A stretch of 15,884 nt of DNA, taken from NCBI GenBank assembly GCA_964538565.1, contig CAZIGW010000116.1, positions 1 through 15,884 of the forward strand. The letters are read 5' to 3'. This document shows, one piece after another, positions 7,087 to 13,801 of the stretch; the stretch's first letter is position 1; every line of letters begins with the position of its first letter. The translations under genes were made by a program, and so were the position numbers. The stretch comes from CAYVBN01 sp964538565. Lineage in GTDB: Bacteria; Pseudomonadota; Alphaproteobacteria; Rhizobiales; Xanthobacteraceae. The notes beneath the pieces are model-generated. The model searched no databases, was not told where the DNA came from, and saw only the letters and a list, made by a program, of their open reading frames with translations.

Positions 7087-7116
7087 ACTATAGCTCAGGG
7101 TCCGAGGGCGAGGCAA
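7087..7116 (-). promoter_or_regulatory. Sigma70-type promoter of the pqq operon
   Basis: On the minus strand TTGCCT (-35, plus-strand 7111-7116) and TATAGT (-10, 7087-7092) are separated by 18 nt. The matches are 4/6 and 5/6 to the vegetative consensus. The implied transcript start near 7080 gives a leader of about 27 nt with the pqqA ribosome-binding site in it. The AT-rich -10 stands out against very GC-rich surroundings. It lies in the gap shared with the divergent VWA gene. Confidence 0.6.
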
Positions 7117-7207
7117 CGACGTTTCCGGTTCGCGTCATCACCGGCGCGCGAGGAGCGGTTGACCGCGCGGGCCGGACAGGGGATTGGTCCCTCCTCGGAG
7201 CCGAGCC

Positions 7208-8383
7208 ATGTTCATCACCTTCTTCAATGAGCTCAGGTCGGCTGGCGTTCCCGTCACGCTGCGCGAATACCTCACGCTCCTGCAGGCCATGGACGCGGAC
7301 CTCGCCGGTCGCCGCGTCGAGGACTTCTACTATCTCTCCCGCACTGCACTCGTGAAGGACGAGCGCAACCTCGACAAGTTCGACCGCGTCTTCGCTCACG
7401 TCTTCAAGGGCCTCGACCTGGTGCCGGAGACCCTGACGGCGGAGATCCCGGTCGAGTGGCTCAAGCCGCTGACGGAAAAATTTCTCACCGAGGAGGAAAA
7501 GAAGCTGATCGAGGCGATGGGCGGCCTCGACAAGCTGCTGGAGACCCTGCGCCGGCGCCTGGCCGAGCAGAATGGCCGCCACCAGGGCGGCAACAAATGG
7601 ATCGGCACGGCGGGCACCTCGCCGTTCGGCGCCTATGGCTACAATCCCGAGGGCGTGCGCATCGGCCAGGCCGAGAACCGGAACTTCCGCGCCGCCAAGG
7701 TGTGGGAGCGGCGCGAGTTCAAGGACCTCGACGGGGAGGTTGAGCTCGGCACGCGCAACATCAAGATCGCGCTGCGCCGCCTGCGCAAGTTTGCCCGCAC
7801 CGGCGCGCCCGAAGAGCTCGATCTTGACGGCACCATCCGGGAGACCGCGCACCGGGGCTATCTCGACATCCGGCTGCGGCCGGAGCGGCGCAACGCCGTG
7901 AAGGTGCTGCTGTTCTTCGACGTCGGCGGATCGATGGACTGGCACGTGCGGGCGATCGAGGCGTTGTTCTCCGCCGCGCGCAGCGAGTTCAGGCACATGG
8001 AGCACTTCTACTTCCACAACTGCCTCTACGAGCATGTGTGGCGGGAGAACCGGCGGCGCTACGACCAGACCACGCCGACCTGGGAGGTGCTTCACACCTA
8101 TCCGCACGACTACAAGGTGATCTTCGTCGGCGACGCCTCGATGGCGGCCTACGAGCTGATGATGCCGGGTGGTTCGGTCGAACACATGAACGAAGAGGCC
8201 GGCCAGGTTTGGCTCGAGCGGGTCGCGCGGACCTATCCGGCCTGCGTGTGGCTCAATCCGGTCCCGGAATCCGAGTGGCGTCATACGCAGTCGGTGCTCA
8301 TGGTGCGCCGGCTGATGGGCGGCCGCATGTATCCGCTCACCCTCGACGGGCTCGACCGCGCCATGCGCGAACTCGTGCGCTGA
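7208..8383 (+). CDS. CoxE-like von Willebrand factor type A (VWA) protein
   Basis: This 391-residue protein starts MFITFFNELRSAGVPVTLRE, the characteristic N-terminus of CoxE-like proteins. A C-terminal VWA domain begins at LLFFDVGGSMDWHV (about 236-249) and includes VIFVGDASMAAYELM. Its metal site reads D-V-G-G-S rather than the canonical DxSxS. CoxE-like proteins usually work with a MoxR-type AAA+ ATPase to insert metals or mature enzymes, as in CO dehydrogenase. No MoxR gene is in this window. The ATG at 7208 is preceded by GGAG with 7-nt spacing, and the frame opens 24 nt earlier at a TTG. The gene is transcribed divergently from pqqA, which may hint at a role in maturing a PQQ enzyme, but that is speculation. 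Confidence 0.87.
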   Translation: MFITFFNELRSAGVPVTLREYLTLLQAMDADLAGRRVEDFYYLSRTALVKDERNLDKFDRVFAHVFKGLDLVPETLTAEIPVEWLKPLTEKFLTEEEKKLIEAMGGLDKLLETLRRRLAEQNGRHQGGNKWIGTAGTSPFGAYGYNPEGVRIGQAENRNFRAAKVWERREFKDLDGEVELGTRNIKIALRRLRKFARTGAPEELDLDGTIRETAHRGYLDIRLRPERRNAVKVLLFFDVGGSMDWHVRAIEALFSAARSEFRHMEHFYFHNCLYEHVWRENRRRYDQTTPTWEVLHTYPHDYKVIFVGDASMAAYELMMPGGSVEHMNEEAGQVWLERVARTYPACVWLNPVPESEWRHTQSVLMVRRLMGGRMYPLTLDGLDRAMRELVR

Positions 8384-8405
8384 GGCGTCCTCGCGAAGCG
8401 CCGGT

Positions 8406-8424
8406 CGCGCCAAATCAAGGCGCG
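8406..8424 (+). other. Short hairpin after the VWA gene
   Basis: CGCGCC and GGCGCG pair around the 7-nt loop AAATCAA, 22 nt after the VWA stop. It lacks a T tract, so it is at best a weak or factor-assisted terminator. The rest of the 142-nt gap (8384-8525) shows no further gene or clear promoter. Confidence 0.25.
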
Positions 8425-8525
8425 GTGTGTCGCGTCTGCGAATCTCCTTGCGAGGTGACACCCGAGGACGTGCTGCCCCGCGCGCCCGTGGCGGCGGGCG
8501 GCCATCCGGTCGGAGGAGGATGCCG

Positions 8526-8975
8526 ATGAATCTCGAGATCCCGCGCCCGCTCAAGGCGGAGCACGATGAACTCCACGCCGACCTGGTCAAGGCCACCAAG
8601 GCGGGCGGCGAGACCGGCGAGGCCGCCAAGGCGGTTGCCCGCGTGCTGCACCCGCATTTCCTCAAGGAGGAGGAATACGCGCTGCCACCGCTCGCGCTCC
8701 TCGACGCGCTCGCCCAAGGCAAGGTCGAAGCCGGAATGGGTGACGTGCTGGCAATGACCGACAAGCTCGCGCACGAGCTTCCCACCATGCTGGCCGAGCA
8801 CAGGACGATCGTCGCCGCATTGGAACGGCTCGTCGCGGCCGCGAACGCAGAGAACAAACCCGATATCACGCACTTCGCCGAGAAGCTGATGCTGCACGCG
8901 GAAACCGAGGAGCGCATTTCCTATCCGGCCGCGCTGCTGGTCGGGCGCTATCTGCGCGCGAAACTGCCCGCCTGA
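8526..8975 (+). CDS. Hemerythrin-like (HHE domain) protein
   Basis: This 149-residue cytoplasmic protein is a four-helix HHE protein. It shows KAEHDELH (His13, His17), LHPHFLKEEE (about 41-50), MLAEHRTIV and LMLHAETEERISYP. These are the His/Glu ligands expected for a di-iron centre, which could bind oxygen or nitric oxide or buffer iron. I cannot assign the ligand. AGGAGG at 8514-8519 is ideally spaced (6 nt) for the ATG at 8526. An ATG at 8520 directly abuts it and is less likely. It lies 142 nt after the VWA gene in the same direction. The family is clear and the physiological role is unknown. Confidence 0.85.
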   Translation: MNLEIPRPLKAEHDELHADLVKATKAGGETGEAAKAVARVLHPHFLKEEEYALPPLALLDALAQGKVEAGMGDVLAMTDKLAHELPTMLAEHRTIVAALERLVAAANAENKPDITHFAEKLMLHAETEERISYPAALLVGRYLRAKLPA

Positions 8976-9086
8976 ATTCTGTCTGCTTCGTGTCGGCCGC
9001 GACTGTCGAACGCGCTGCCGTGCAGGACGCGCCCGACCGCAGACGTGATAGACTGGTGGCCGCACCTGCCCCGAAAGGAGTGCGAC

Positions 9087-10325
9087 ATGCCGGCCGAACG
9101 TCTGGAGTTTCCCAACGCCGAAGGCGAGCGGCTCGCGGCGCTTCTCGACATGCCGACCGGTGCGCCGCGCGCCTACGCGCTGTTCGCGCATTGCTTCACC
9201 TGCGGCAAGGACGTCCACGCGGCGCGTCGGATCGCGGAGGCGCTGACCGCGCTCGGCATCGCGGTGCTGCGCTTCGATTTCACCGGCCTCGGTTCGAGCG
9301 AGGGCGAATTCGCGAACACGGACTTCTCCTCGAGCGTGGCCGATCTCGTCGCCGCCGCCGCTCACCTGCGCCAGACCCGCATGGCGCCGGCCATTCTCAT
9401 CGGGCACAGCCTGGGCGGGGCCGCCGTGCTCGCCGCCGCCGTCGACGTGCCGGAAGCGCGCGCCGTCGTCACCCTCGCGGCGCCGGCCGATCCCGCGCAC
9501 GTGACCGGCCTGTTTCGCGATCATCTTGCCGAGATCGAGGCGCGCGGCGAGGTCGAGGTCGCGTTGGCCGGCCGTCCGTTCCGCATCCGTCGCACATTCC
9601 TCGCCGACGTTTCCCGGCAGTCGCTCGACAAGCACATCGCCGGGCTGCGCAAGGCGCTGCTCATCTTCCATTCGCCGACCGACGAGATCGTCGGGATCGA
9701 CAACGCCAGTCACATCTTCACGACCGCCAGGCATCCCAAGAGCTTCGTCTCGCTCGCCGGCGCCGACCATCTGCTCAGCCGCCGCAACGATGCCGTGTAC
9801 GTCGCCAACGTGCTGGCCGCCTGGGCCGAGCGCTATCTCGAAGCGGCGCCGCGGGCCGACGCGAAGTCGGGCTCCGATCCGCACGTCGTGGTCGTGCGCG
9901 AGACGCGGCGGGGCCGGTTCCAGCAGGAGGTCTCGGTCGGCGCTCACCGCTTCATCGCGGACGAACCGATGGACGTCGGCGGACTGGACAGCGGACCCAA
10001 TCCATACGACCTGCTGCTCGCCGGTCTCGGTTCCTGCACGGCGATGACGCTCAGGCTCTACGCCGAGCGCAAGGGACTGGCGCTCGAACGCGTGTCGGTC
10101 TCGCTGCGTCACAGCAAGATCCACGCGGCCGATTGCGAGACGTGCGAGACGCGCGAGGGCATGGTGGACCGGATCGAACGGGAAATTGCGTTCGCCGGGA
10201 CGCTCGACGCGGATGAGCGCCGGCGGCTGCTCGAGATCGCCGACCGGTGCCCCGTGCATCGCACGCTCACGTCGGAAATCGATATTCGCACGCGCGAGGC
10301 GACGCTCGCGGAGGCCGTGCCCTAG
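9087..10325 (+). CDS. Bifunctional alpha/beta hydrolase - OsmC family fusion protein
   Basis: This 412-residue protein joins two enzymes. Residues 1 to about 255 form an alpha/beta hydrolase with nucleophile motif GHSLGG (Ser108), acid SPTDE (Asp199) and GADHLL (His228). Residues from about 265 to 405 form an OsmC-type thiol peroxidase domain with GLGSCTAMTL (Cys317) and DRCPVH (Cys388), the two redox cysteines of the Ohr/OsmC family. OsmC domains reduce organic hydroperoxides, and the hydrolase may release or accept an acyl or lipid substrate. The substrate is unknown. The start at 9087 follows AAAGGAG with 6-nt spacing. An in-frame upstream ATG (9045) has no such site. It is tail-to-tail with the patatin gene, and the two stop codons overlap at CTAG. 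Confidence 0.92.
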   Translation: MPAERLEFPNAEGERLAALLDMPTGAPRAYALFAHCFTCGKDVHAARRIAEALTALGIAVLRFDFTGLGSSEGEFANTDFSSSVADLVAAAAHLRQTRMAPAILIGHSLGGAAVLAAAVDVPEARAVVTLAAPADPAHVTGLFRDHLAEIEARGEVEVALAGRPFRIRRTFLADVSRQSLDKHIAGLRKALLIFHSPTDEIVGIDNASHIFTTARHPKSFVSLAGADHLLSRRNDAVYVANVLAAWAERYLEAAPRADAKSGSDPHVVVVRETRRGRFQQEVSVGAHRFIADEPMDVGGLDSGPNPYDLLLAGLGSCTAMTLRLYAERKGLALERVSVSLRHSKIHAADCETCETREGMVDRIEREIAFAGTLDADERRRLLEIADRCPVHRTLTSEIDIRTREATLAEAVP

Positions 10326-11569
10326 CGCTCGCCGCCGGCCTGGGAGTCGGTGAGCAGGTTCGCAGGCTCGGTGCGGAATGGCGCGGCGCTCTTGCCCTGC
10401 GCCACCCCGCGCTGGAACAGCGCGTCCATGTAGGACTGGTCGAAGATCCCGATCGACGGATGGACGAAATCCGGCTCGATGTAGGCGAGGTTGAAGCGCA
10501 TTCCCGAATTCCGCGCGGCGCGATGCACGCGCGCGATCTCCGCGCGCATGCTCGACTGCAGCGCAAGTCCGATCGAGCGGCTCAGCACCGAGACCTTGCC
10601 GTGGGGCGTGACGAAAAATTCGGGCGCGAGCTTGCCGTTCATCAGCAGATAGAGATCCTTGGTCGGCAGTCGCGCGAGCTGGCCGTTGTCCAGCATCGTC
10701 TCGGGCGCGATGAAGAGCGGGGCGTTGATGGCACCGTCGCCGTGCAGCTCCTGGAACTTGCGGCCATTCGCTTCGACGTCGATCGCCACGGGAGGGAAGA
10801 TGCCCGGGATGCTCGCCGACGCGAGAAGAACGTCGCGGAAGAGCTTCACCGCCGCCTCGCCGCCGTGGGCCGCGATCGCCCCCATGTTCCAGACCACCGG
10901 CCGCCCGGCGTCGAGGTTCGTGGTGACCACGAACATCCGGCGGCCGGTCCGATGCTGGGCGGCGATGTCGGCGATGAGCTGCGGCGTGATGTGGCGCGCG
11001 ATCAGGTCGCGCAGCGGCCAGGTGTCGAGCAGGCTGTCGGCCGTTCCGGCGTCCTCGAACACGTCGCCGGCCGAGATCGTCGTGAAGGCCTCGCGCAGCT
11101 GCGGGTCGTAGGACTTGCCGGCGAAGGCATAAGGGGCGATGAGCGCGCCCGCGCTCGTCCCGGTGATGACGGCGAAATCCGGCCGGGTGCCGGCTTGTGA
11201 CCAGCCGTTGAGGAGCCCCGCCCCGAAAGCGCCGTCCTCGCCGCCGCCGGAGAGCGCGAGCCACGGCCCGTGGACCGGTCCGAGCGCCGCCAGAAACGCC
11301 TGCTCGCTGTCACCCCAGAACCGCGCGTCGGGCATGCCCGGGATGGCGGCGACATCGTCGTCCGCCTGGGTGAAGGCGCTTCGCGGCGCGGGCTGGGAAG
11401 CGTTCGCGGCGGCGTTTCGGTCGGCCTGGGCGCGCGCGGCCGGCTGATGGATCGGCGCCTTGGACCGCGTCCGCGACGCCGCGTCGACCGGAGCGCTCGC
11501 CAGCAGGAACGGAGTCACAAGGAAGAGGATGAGCGCCAGACTCGACGTCGGACGCGCCAGCACCCGCAT
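10322..11569 (-). CDS. Exported patatin-like phospholipase
   Basis: This 415-residue protein has a Sec signal peptide at about 1-30 (LALILFLVTPFLLASAPVDA) and an Ala-rich linker. The patatin domain shows the oxyanion loop SGGGEDGAFGAG (about 107-118), the nucleophile elbow GTSAG (Ser139) and the catalytic Asp in HGDGA (Asp278). All Ser/Asp dyad residues are intact, so it should be an active lipid acyl hydrolase in the periplasm or outside the cell. GAGG 7 nt before ATG 11569 supports the start. The leader carries an 8-bp hairpin at 11599-11620. The gene converges on the hydrolase-OsmC fusion and overlaps it by 4 nt. Both act on lipids or lipid peroxides, but they are on opposite strands and not an operon. 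Confidence 0.92.
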   Translation of the reverse strand: MRVLARPTSSLALILFLVTPFLLASAPVDAASRTRSKAPIHQPAARAQADRNAAANASQPAPRSAFTQADDDVAAIPGMPDARFWGDSEQAFLAALGPVHGPWLALSGGGEDGAFGAGLLNGWSQAGTRPDFAVITGTSAGALIAPYAFAGKSYDPQLREAFTTISAGDVFEDAGTADSLLDTWPLRDLIARHITPQLIADIAAQHRTGRRMFVVTTNLDAGRPVVWNMGAIAAHGGEAAVKLFRDVLLASASIPGIFPPVAIDVEANGRKFQELHGDGAINAPLFIAPETMLDNGQLARLPTKDLYLLMNGKLAPEFFVTPHGKVSVLSRSIGLALQSSMRAEIARVHRAARNSGMRFNLAYIEPDFVHPSIGIFDQSYMDALFQRGVAQGKSAAPFRTEPANLLTDSQAGGER

Positions 11570-11598
11570 TGCTTCGCCTCGCGGTGGCCGCAGCGTTC

Positions 11599-11620
11599 GG
11601 GACGAGCGCTGCCTCGTCCC
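11599..11620. repeat. Inverted repeat in the leader of the patatin gene
   Basis: GGGACGAG and CTCGTCCC form a perfect 8-bp stem with a 6-nt loop (CGCTGC). GTTC before and GAAC after can extend it by 4 bp past a 2-nt bulge. It is 30 nt upstream of the patatin start. There is no T tract on either side in the right place, so an operator or a structured 5' leader is more likely than a terminator. The rest of the 382-nt gap (11570-11951) holds an AT-rich patch near 11625-11634, a small palindrome TTCCGGAA at 11645-11652, the EcfG-type promoter, and no credible gene. Confidence 0.4.
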
Positions 11621-11820
11621 ATGAACTTAAAAACGGCCGTGATGTTCCGGAAGGGGGGACGGAGGGTTTTTGAGGGCGGATCGCCTCGTCGCGTTCGGCG
11701 AAAGTTGCAGTGGATTCAGCACGTCGGCCGCGCCTGCGCGAGGCGCATGGCTGTTGCTCCGGCAGAGAGCCGACGCGCTTGCGTCCGCCTTCATCTTCGA
11801 CACGCTCTTCATCTCCCCTG

Positions 11821-11845
11821 GGAACCTCCCCGGATCTTCACCGTT
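11821..11845 (+). promoter_or_regulatory. EcfG-type general stress response promoter
   Basis: GGAAC (11821-11825), 16 nt, then CGTT (11842-11845) is an exact match to the alphaproteobacterial EcfG consensus GGAAC-N16/17-CGTT. It points at the DUF892/YciE gene, with a leader of about 100 nt. My by-eye scan found no other exact match on either strand. Genes of the YciE type belong to stress regulons in several bacteria, which agrees with this reading. Confidence 0.65.
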
Positions 11846-11951
11846 GCCTCCTCACATCAGGCGGCGGTGCGGCAGGACTTGCGACATGTAAGCTCCGTCC
11901 ATCGCGCGCCTGCCAGCCCCGAAGGCAAATTCCGACAGGAAGGAATGGAAC

Positions 11952-12458
11952 ATGGGTTTCTTTTCGAAGGACATCCACACGATGAACGACCTGTTCGTCC
12001 ACACGCTGCGCGACGTCTATTACGCCGAGAAGCAAGTTCTCAAGGCGCTCCCGGAAATGATCGAGAAGGCGAACGATCCTCAGCTCAAGCAGGGGCTGCA
12101 GGCGCATCTCGGCGAGACCGACAATCATGTCCGCCGCCTGGAAGAGGTGTTCCGCATGCAGGGCGTCGAGGCCAAGGGCGTCGACTGTCCGGCGATCGAC
12201 GGCATCATGGAAGAAGCCGAGGACGTGGCCGGAGAGGTCGACGACAAGCAGGTGCTCGACGCCGCCCTGATCGCCGCTGCGCAGGCGGTGGAACACTATG
12301 AAATCACCCGCTACGGCACGCTGATCTCATGGGCGAAGCAGCTCGGCCGCAACGAATGCGCCACGATCCTGCAGCGCACGCTCGACGAGGAAAAGGCGAC
12401 CGATCAGAAGCTGACCGACATGGCGGAGAGCCGGCTCAACCTGCGCGCGGCGAGCTGA
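11952..12458 (+). CDS. DUF892 / YciE-like ferritin-like protein
   Basis: This 168-residue protein is a DUF892 ferritin-like four-helix protein. It shows LRDVYYAEKQVLKALPEM (about 20-37), HLGETDNHVRRLEEVF (about 53-68), AAQAVEHYEITRYGTLISWA (about 108-127) and LDEEKATDQKL. The spaced Glu and His residues are the expected di-iron ligands. Members of this family are stress-induced, and their biochemical role is not settled. The start is backed by AGGAAGGA shortly upstream. A second ATG ten codons in is a less likely alternative. It is monocistronic, with the EcfG-type promoter about 107 nt upstream and a strong hairpin after the gene. Confidence 0.93.
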   Translation: MGFFSKDIHTMNDLFVHTLRDVYYAEKQVLKALPEMIEKANDPQLKQGLQAHLGETDNHVRRLEEVFRMQGVEAKGVDCPAIDGIMEEAEDVAGEVDDKQVLDAALIAAAQAVEHYEITRYGTLISWAKQLGRNECATILQRTLDEEKATDQKLTDMAESRLNLRAAS

Positions 12459-12496
12459 CGTTCACCCCCCTCCGAGCCGTCATGAGCTCTGACCCT

Positions 12497-12527
12497 AAGG
12501 CCCGCCGTCCATCCGACGGCGGGCCTT
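12497..12527. terminator. Perfect 13-bp hairpin, probable bidirectional terminator
   Basis: AAGGCCCGCCGTC and GACGGCGGGCCTT are perfect complements around the loop CATCC. The hairpin lies between two convergent genes, 38 nt after the ferritin-like gene and 19 nt after the end of the Gly-rich gene. The stem ends in AA/TT, so each strand has only two T residues after the GC stem, followed by mixed bases. Termination may therefore be modest or help shield the RNA ends. Confidence 0.65.
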
Positions 12528-12546
12528 CGCCTGTCGCGAGCCCGCG

Positions 12547-13086
12547 TCAGCAGCCCGTCCGCGAATTGGCGGATCCACTCGTGCTGCCGTTCGCGGTGCC
12601 GGAACTGGTGGAGGATCCGCCCGGGTTCGTCGTGCTCGAGCCCGGAGTCGTGGACGAGCTGCTCGTGTTTGGCGCGATCGTGCCGAGGGAGCCGGCCGTC
12701 GTTCCCGGCTCGTTGGTGATGATGTTGGGAGTGCGAAAATTGCTGGCGCTGCCGGTGGTGCTGCTGCATGGCAGGCTCGAGCTCGATCCGGGCGCGAGCG
12801 GTATTCCGGCCGGGCCCACGCTCTGGGAGCCGGGGCTCGCAGGACCGGGAGCGATGGGCGTTCCGCCGGGGCTGACGCCGCCAGGGCTGATGCCTCCGAC
12901 GCCGCCTGTCGCACCGCCCGTTGAACCGCCCGTTGAACCGCCCGTTGAACCGCCCGTCGCACCGCCGGACGCGCCCCCGGCGCTTCCGCCGCTGCTGCCG
13001 CCGGCGCCGCCCTGGGCAAAACCGGCGGTCGTTGCCGAAACGACGAAAAGCATCGCCAGAAACTGGCGGCAAACACGATGTCTCAT
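12547..13086 (-). CDS. Gly/Ser-rich low-complexity secreted protein
   Basis: This 179-residue protein starts MRHRVCRQFLAMLFVVSATT and has a Sec signal peptide probably cut after AGFA (about residue 24). Everything after it is low complexity. A Gly-rich part has repeated STGG units (about 42-57) and a middle has Pro/Gly (ISPGGVSPGG). A Ser/Thr/Asn-rich tail ends NSRTGC. There is a Cys in the middle (LPCSS) and one at the very end. No enzyme fold is visible. A surface, matrix or spacer role is possible. GGGAGA upstream of ATG 13086 supports this start over the much longer open frame that continues antisense to other genes. It is 68 nt downstream of another small secreted protein gene on the same strand. 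Confidence 0.65.
   Translation of the reverse strand: MRHRVCRQFLAMLFVVSATTAGFAQGGAGGSSGGSAGGASGGATGGSTGGSTGGSTGGATGGVGGISPGGVSPGGTPIAPGPASPGSQSVGPAGIPLAPGSSSSLPCSSTTGSASNFRTPNIITNEPGTTAGSLGTIAPNTSSSSTTPGSSTTNPGGSSTSSGTANGSTSGSANSRTGC
12902..12961. repeat. Five-unit 12-bp tandem repeat inside the Gly-rich gene
   Basis: The plus-strand unit CCGCCCGTTGAA occurs three times exactly at 12914-12949. It is flanked by degenerate copies CCGCCTGTCGCA (12902-12913) and CCGCCCGTCGCA (12950-12961). On the coding strand the units encode STGG or ATGG, so copy number changes would keep the frame and change only spacer length. Confidence 0.9.
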
Positions 13087-13154
13087 GAACTCTCCCTCGG
13101 GTTGTCTGGGTCTGTCGAACGTCCGTGGCGGCTGCCGGCCACCGCGTCGCCGCG

Positions 13155-13502
13155 CTACTTTGGAACCGTGCGGTCGCCCGGGGCGGTTCCGGGTGGCGGA
13201 ATGACGGGCGTGCGGCCACCTCCCGGAGGCGGGCTGGTCATCTGCGGGTCCACTCCGGAAGGCGGGCAAATCACGCCATGTGAGCGCGCGAGCTCCTGGC
13301 TGAGATTTTCGCCCGTCGTTTGCTCGCCGAGCCTGGGCGCCTGACCTTGCGGGCAGGTGCCGTTGCGGGGCTCGTCGGCATGACGGTCGCTGGCCGCCGG
13401 CGGCTGCCCCGATTGCGCCATTGCAGGCCGTCCGTCGCCGCCGCACAGGGCGAGCAGCGCGAGGCCCACGGCCGTCGATTCTGCAGCCCGCGCAATCCGC
13501 AC
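13155..13502 (-). CDS. Small secreted Pro-rich protein, uncharacterised
   Basis: This 115-residue protein begins at a GTG with GGAGGA about 9 nt upstream. An N-terminal export signal (STAVGLALLALCGGDGRPAMA) is followed by a conserved-looking core LGEQTTGENLSQELARSHGV and ICPPSGVDPQM. The Pro/Gly tail is PPPGGGRTPVIPPPGTAPG. Two cysteines (GTCPQG, VICPP) could form a disulfide in the periplasm. The core and tail resemble short hypothetical proteins I recall from Hyphomicrobiales, but no function is known to me. It lies 68 nt upstream of the Gly-rich secreted protein gene in the same direction and could form a two-gene unit. The stretch 13503-13801 upstream is GC-rich and shows no gene I can support. 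Confidence 0.65.
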   Translation of the reverse strand: MRIARAAESTAVGLALLALCGGDGRPAMAQSGQPPAASDRHADEPRNGTCPQGQAPRLGEQTTGENLSQELARSHGVICPPSGVDPQMTSPPPGGGRTPVIPPPGTAPGDRTVPK

Positions 13503-13801
13503 GCGTTCCGCTCCTCCATCGCCGGGAACGCCGAGCGCGGTCGGCAGGCTCGGCCTTGTTCCGCGCGTTCCTGTCCCGGCTGCACGATTGCGGTCGAATT
13601 TCGCTTCGCCGCGTCATATGCCGTGTGGGACAATGGGCGGTGGCGGCATTGGTTCCGCCGGCGGTGGAGCCCGCGGGCAATTCCGGCGCGGCGGCGCGGG
13701 CGGCGAACAGCCTGATGATCGCCGCGAGAATGCCGGGACCAACGGCGGCATGCGAAGACCGTCGGAGCCGGGCCGGCGCCGGCCGGTGAGGGGAGGGGGC
13801 G

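Noticed and set aside
7159..7187. TTGACC followed by GATTGG as a promoter for the VWA gene
   Set aside because: The -35 is good but the -10 matches only two of six positions, so it is not called as a promoter.
8415..11264. A 949-residue minus-strand frame
   Set aside because: It runs antisense through the hemerythrin and hydrolase-OsmC genes and out of frame through the patatin gene, all of which have clear families.
11627..11812. A 61-residue minus-strand open frame in the gap before the ferritin-like gene
   Set aside because: It has no ribosome-binding site, no recognisable motif and a composition typical of chance frames in GC-rich DNA.
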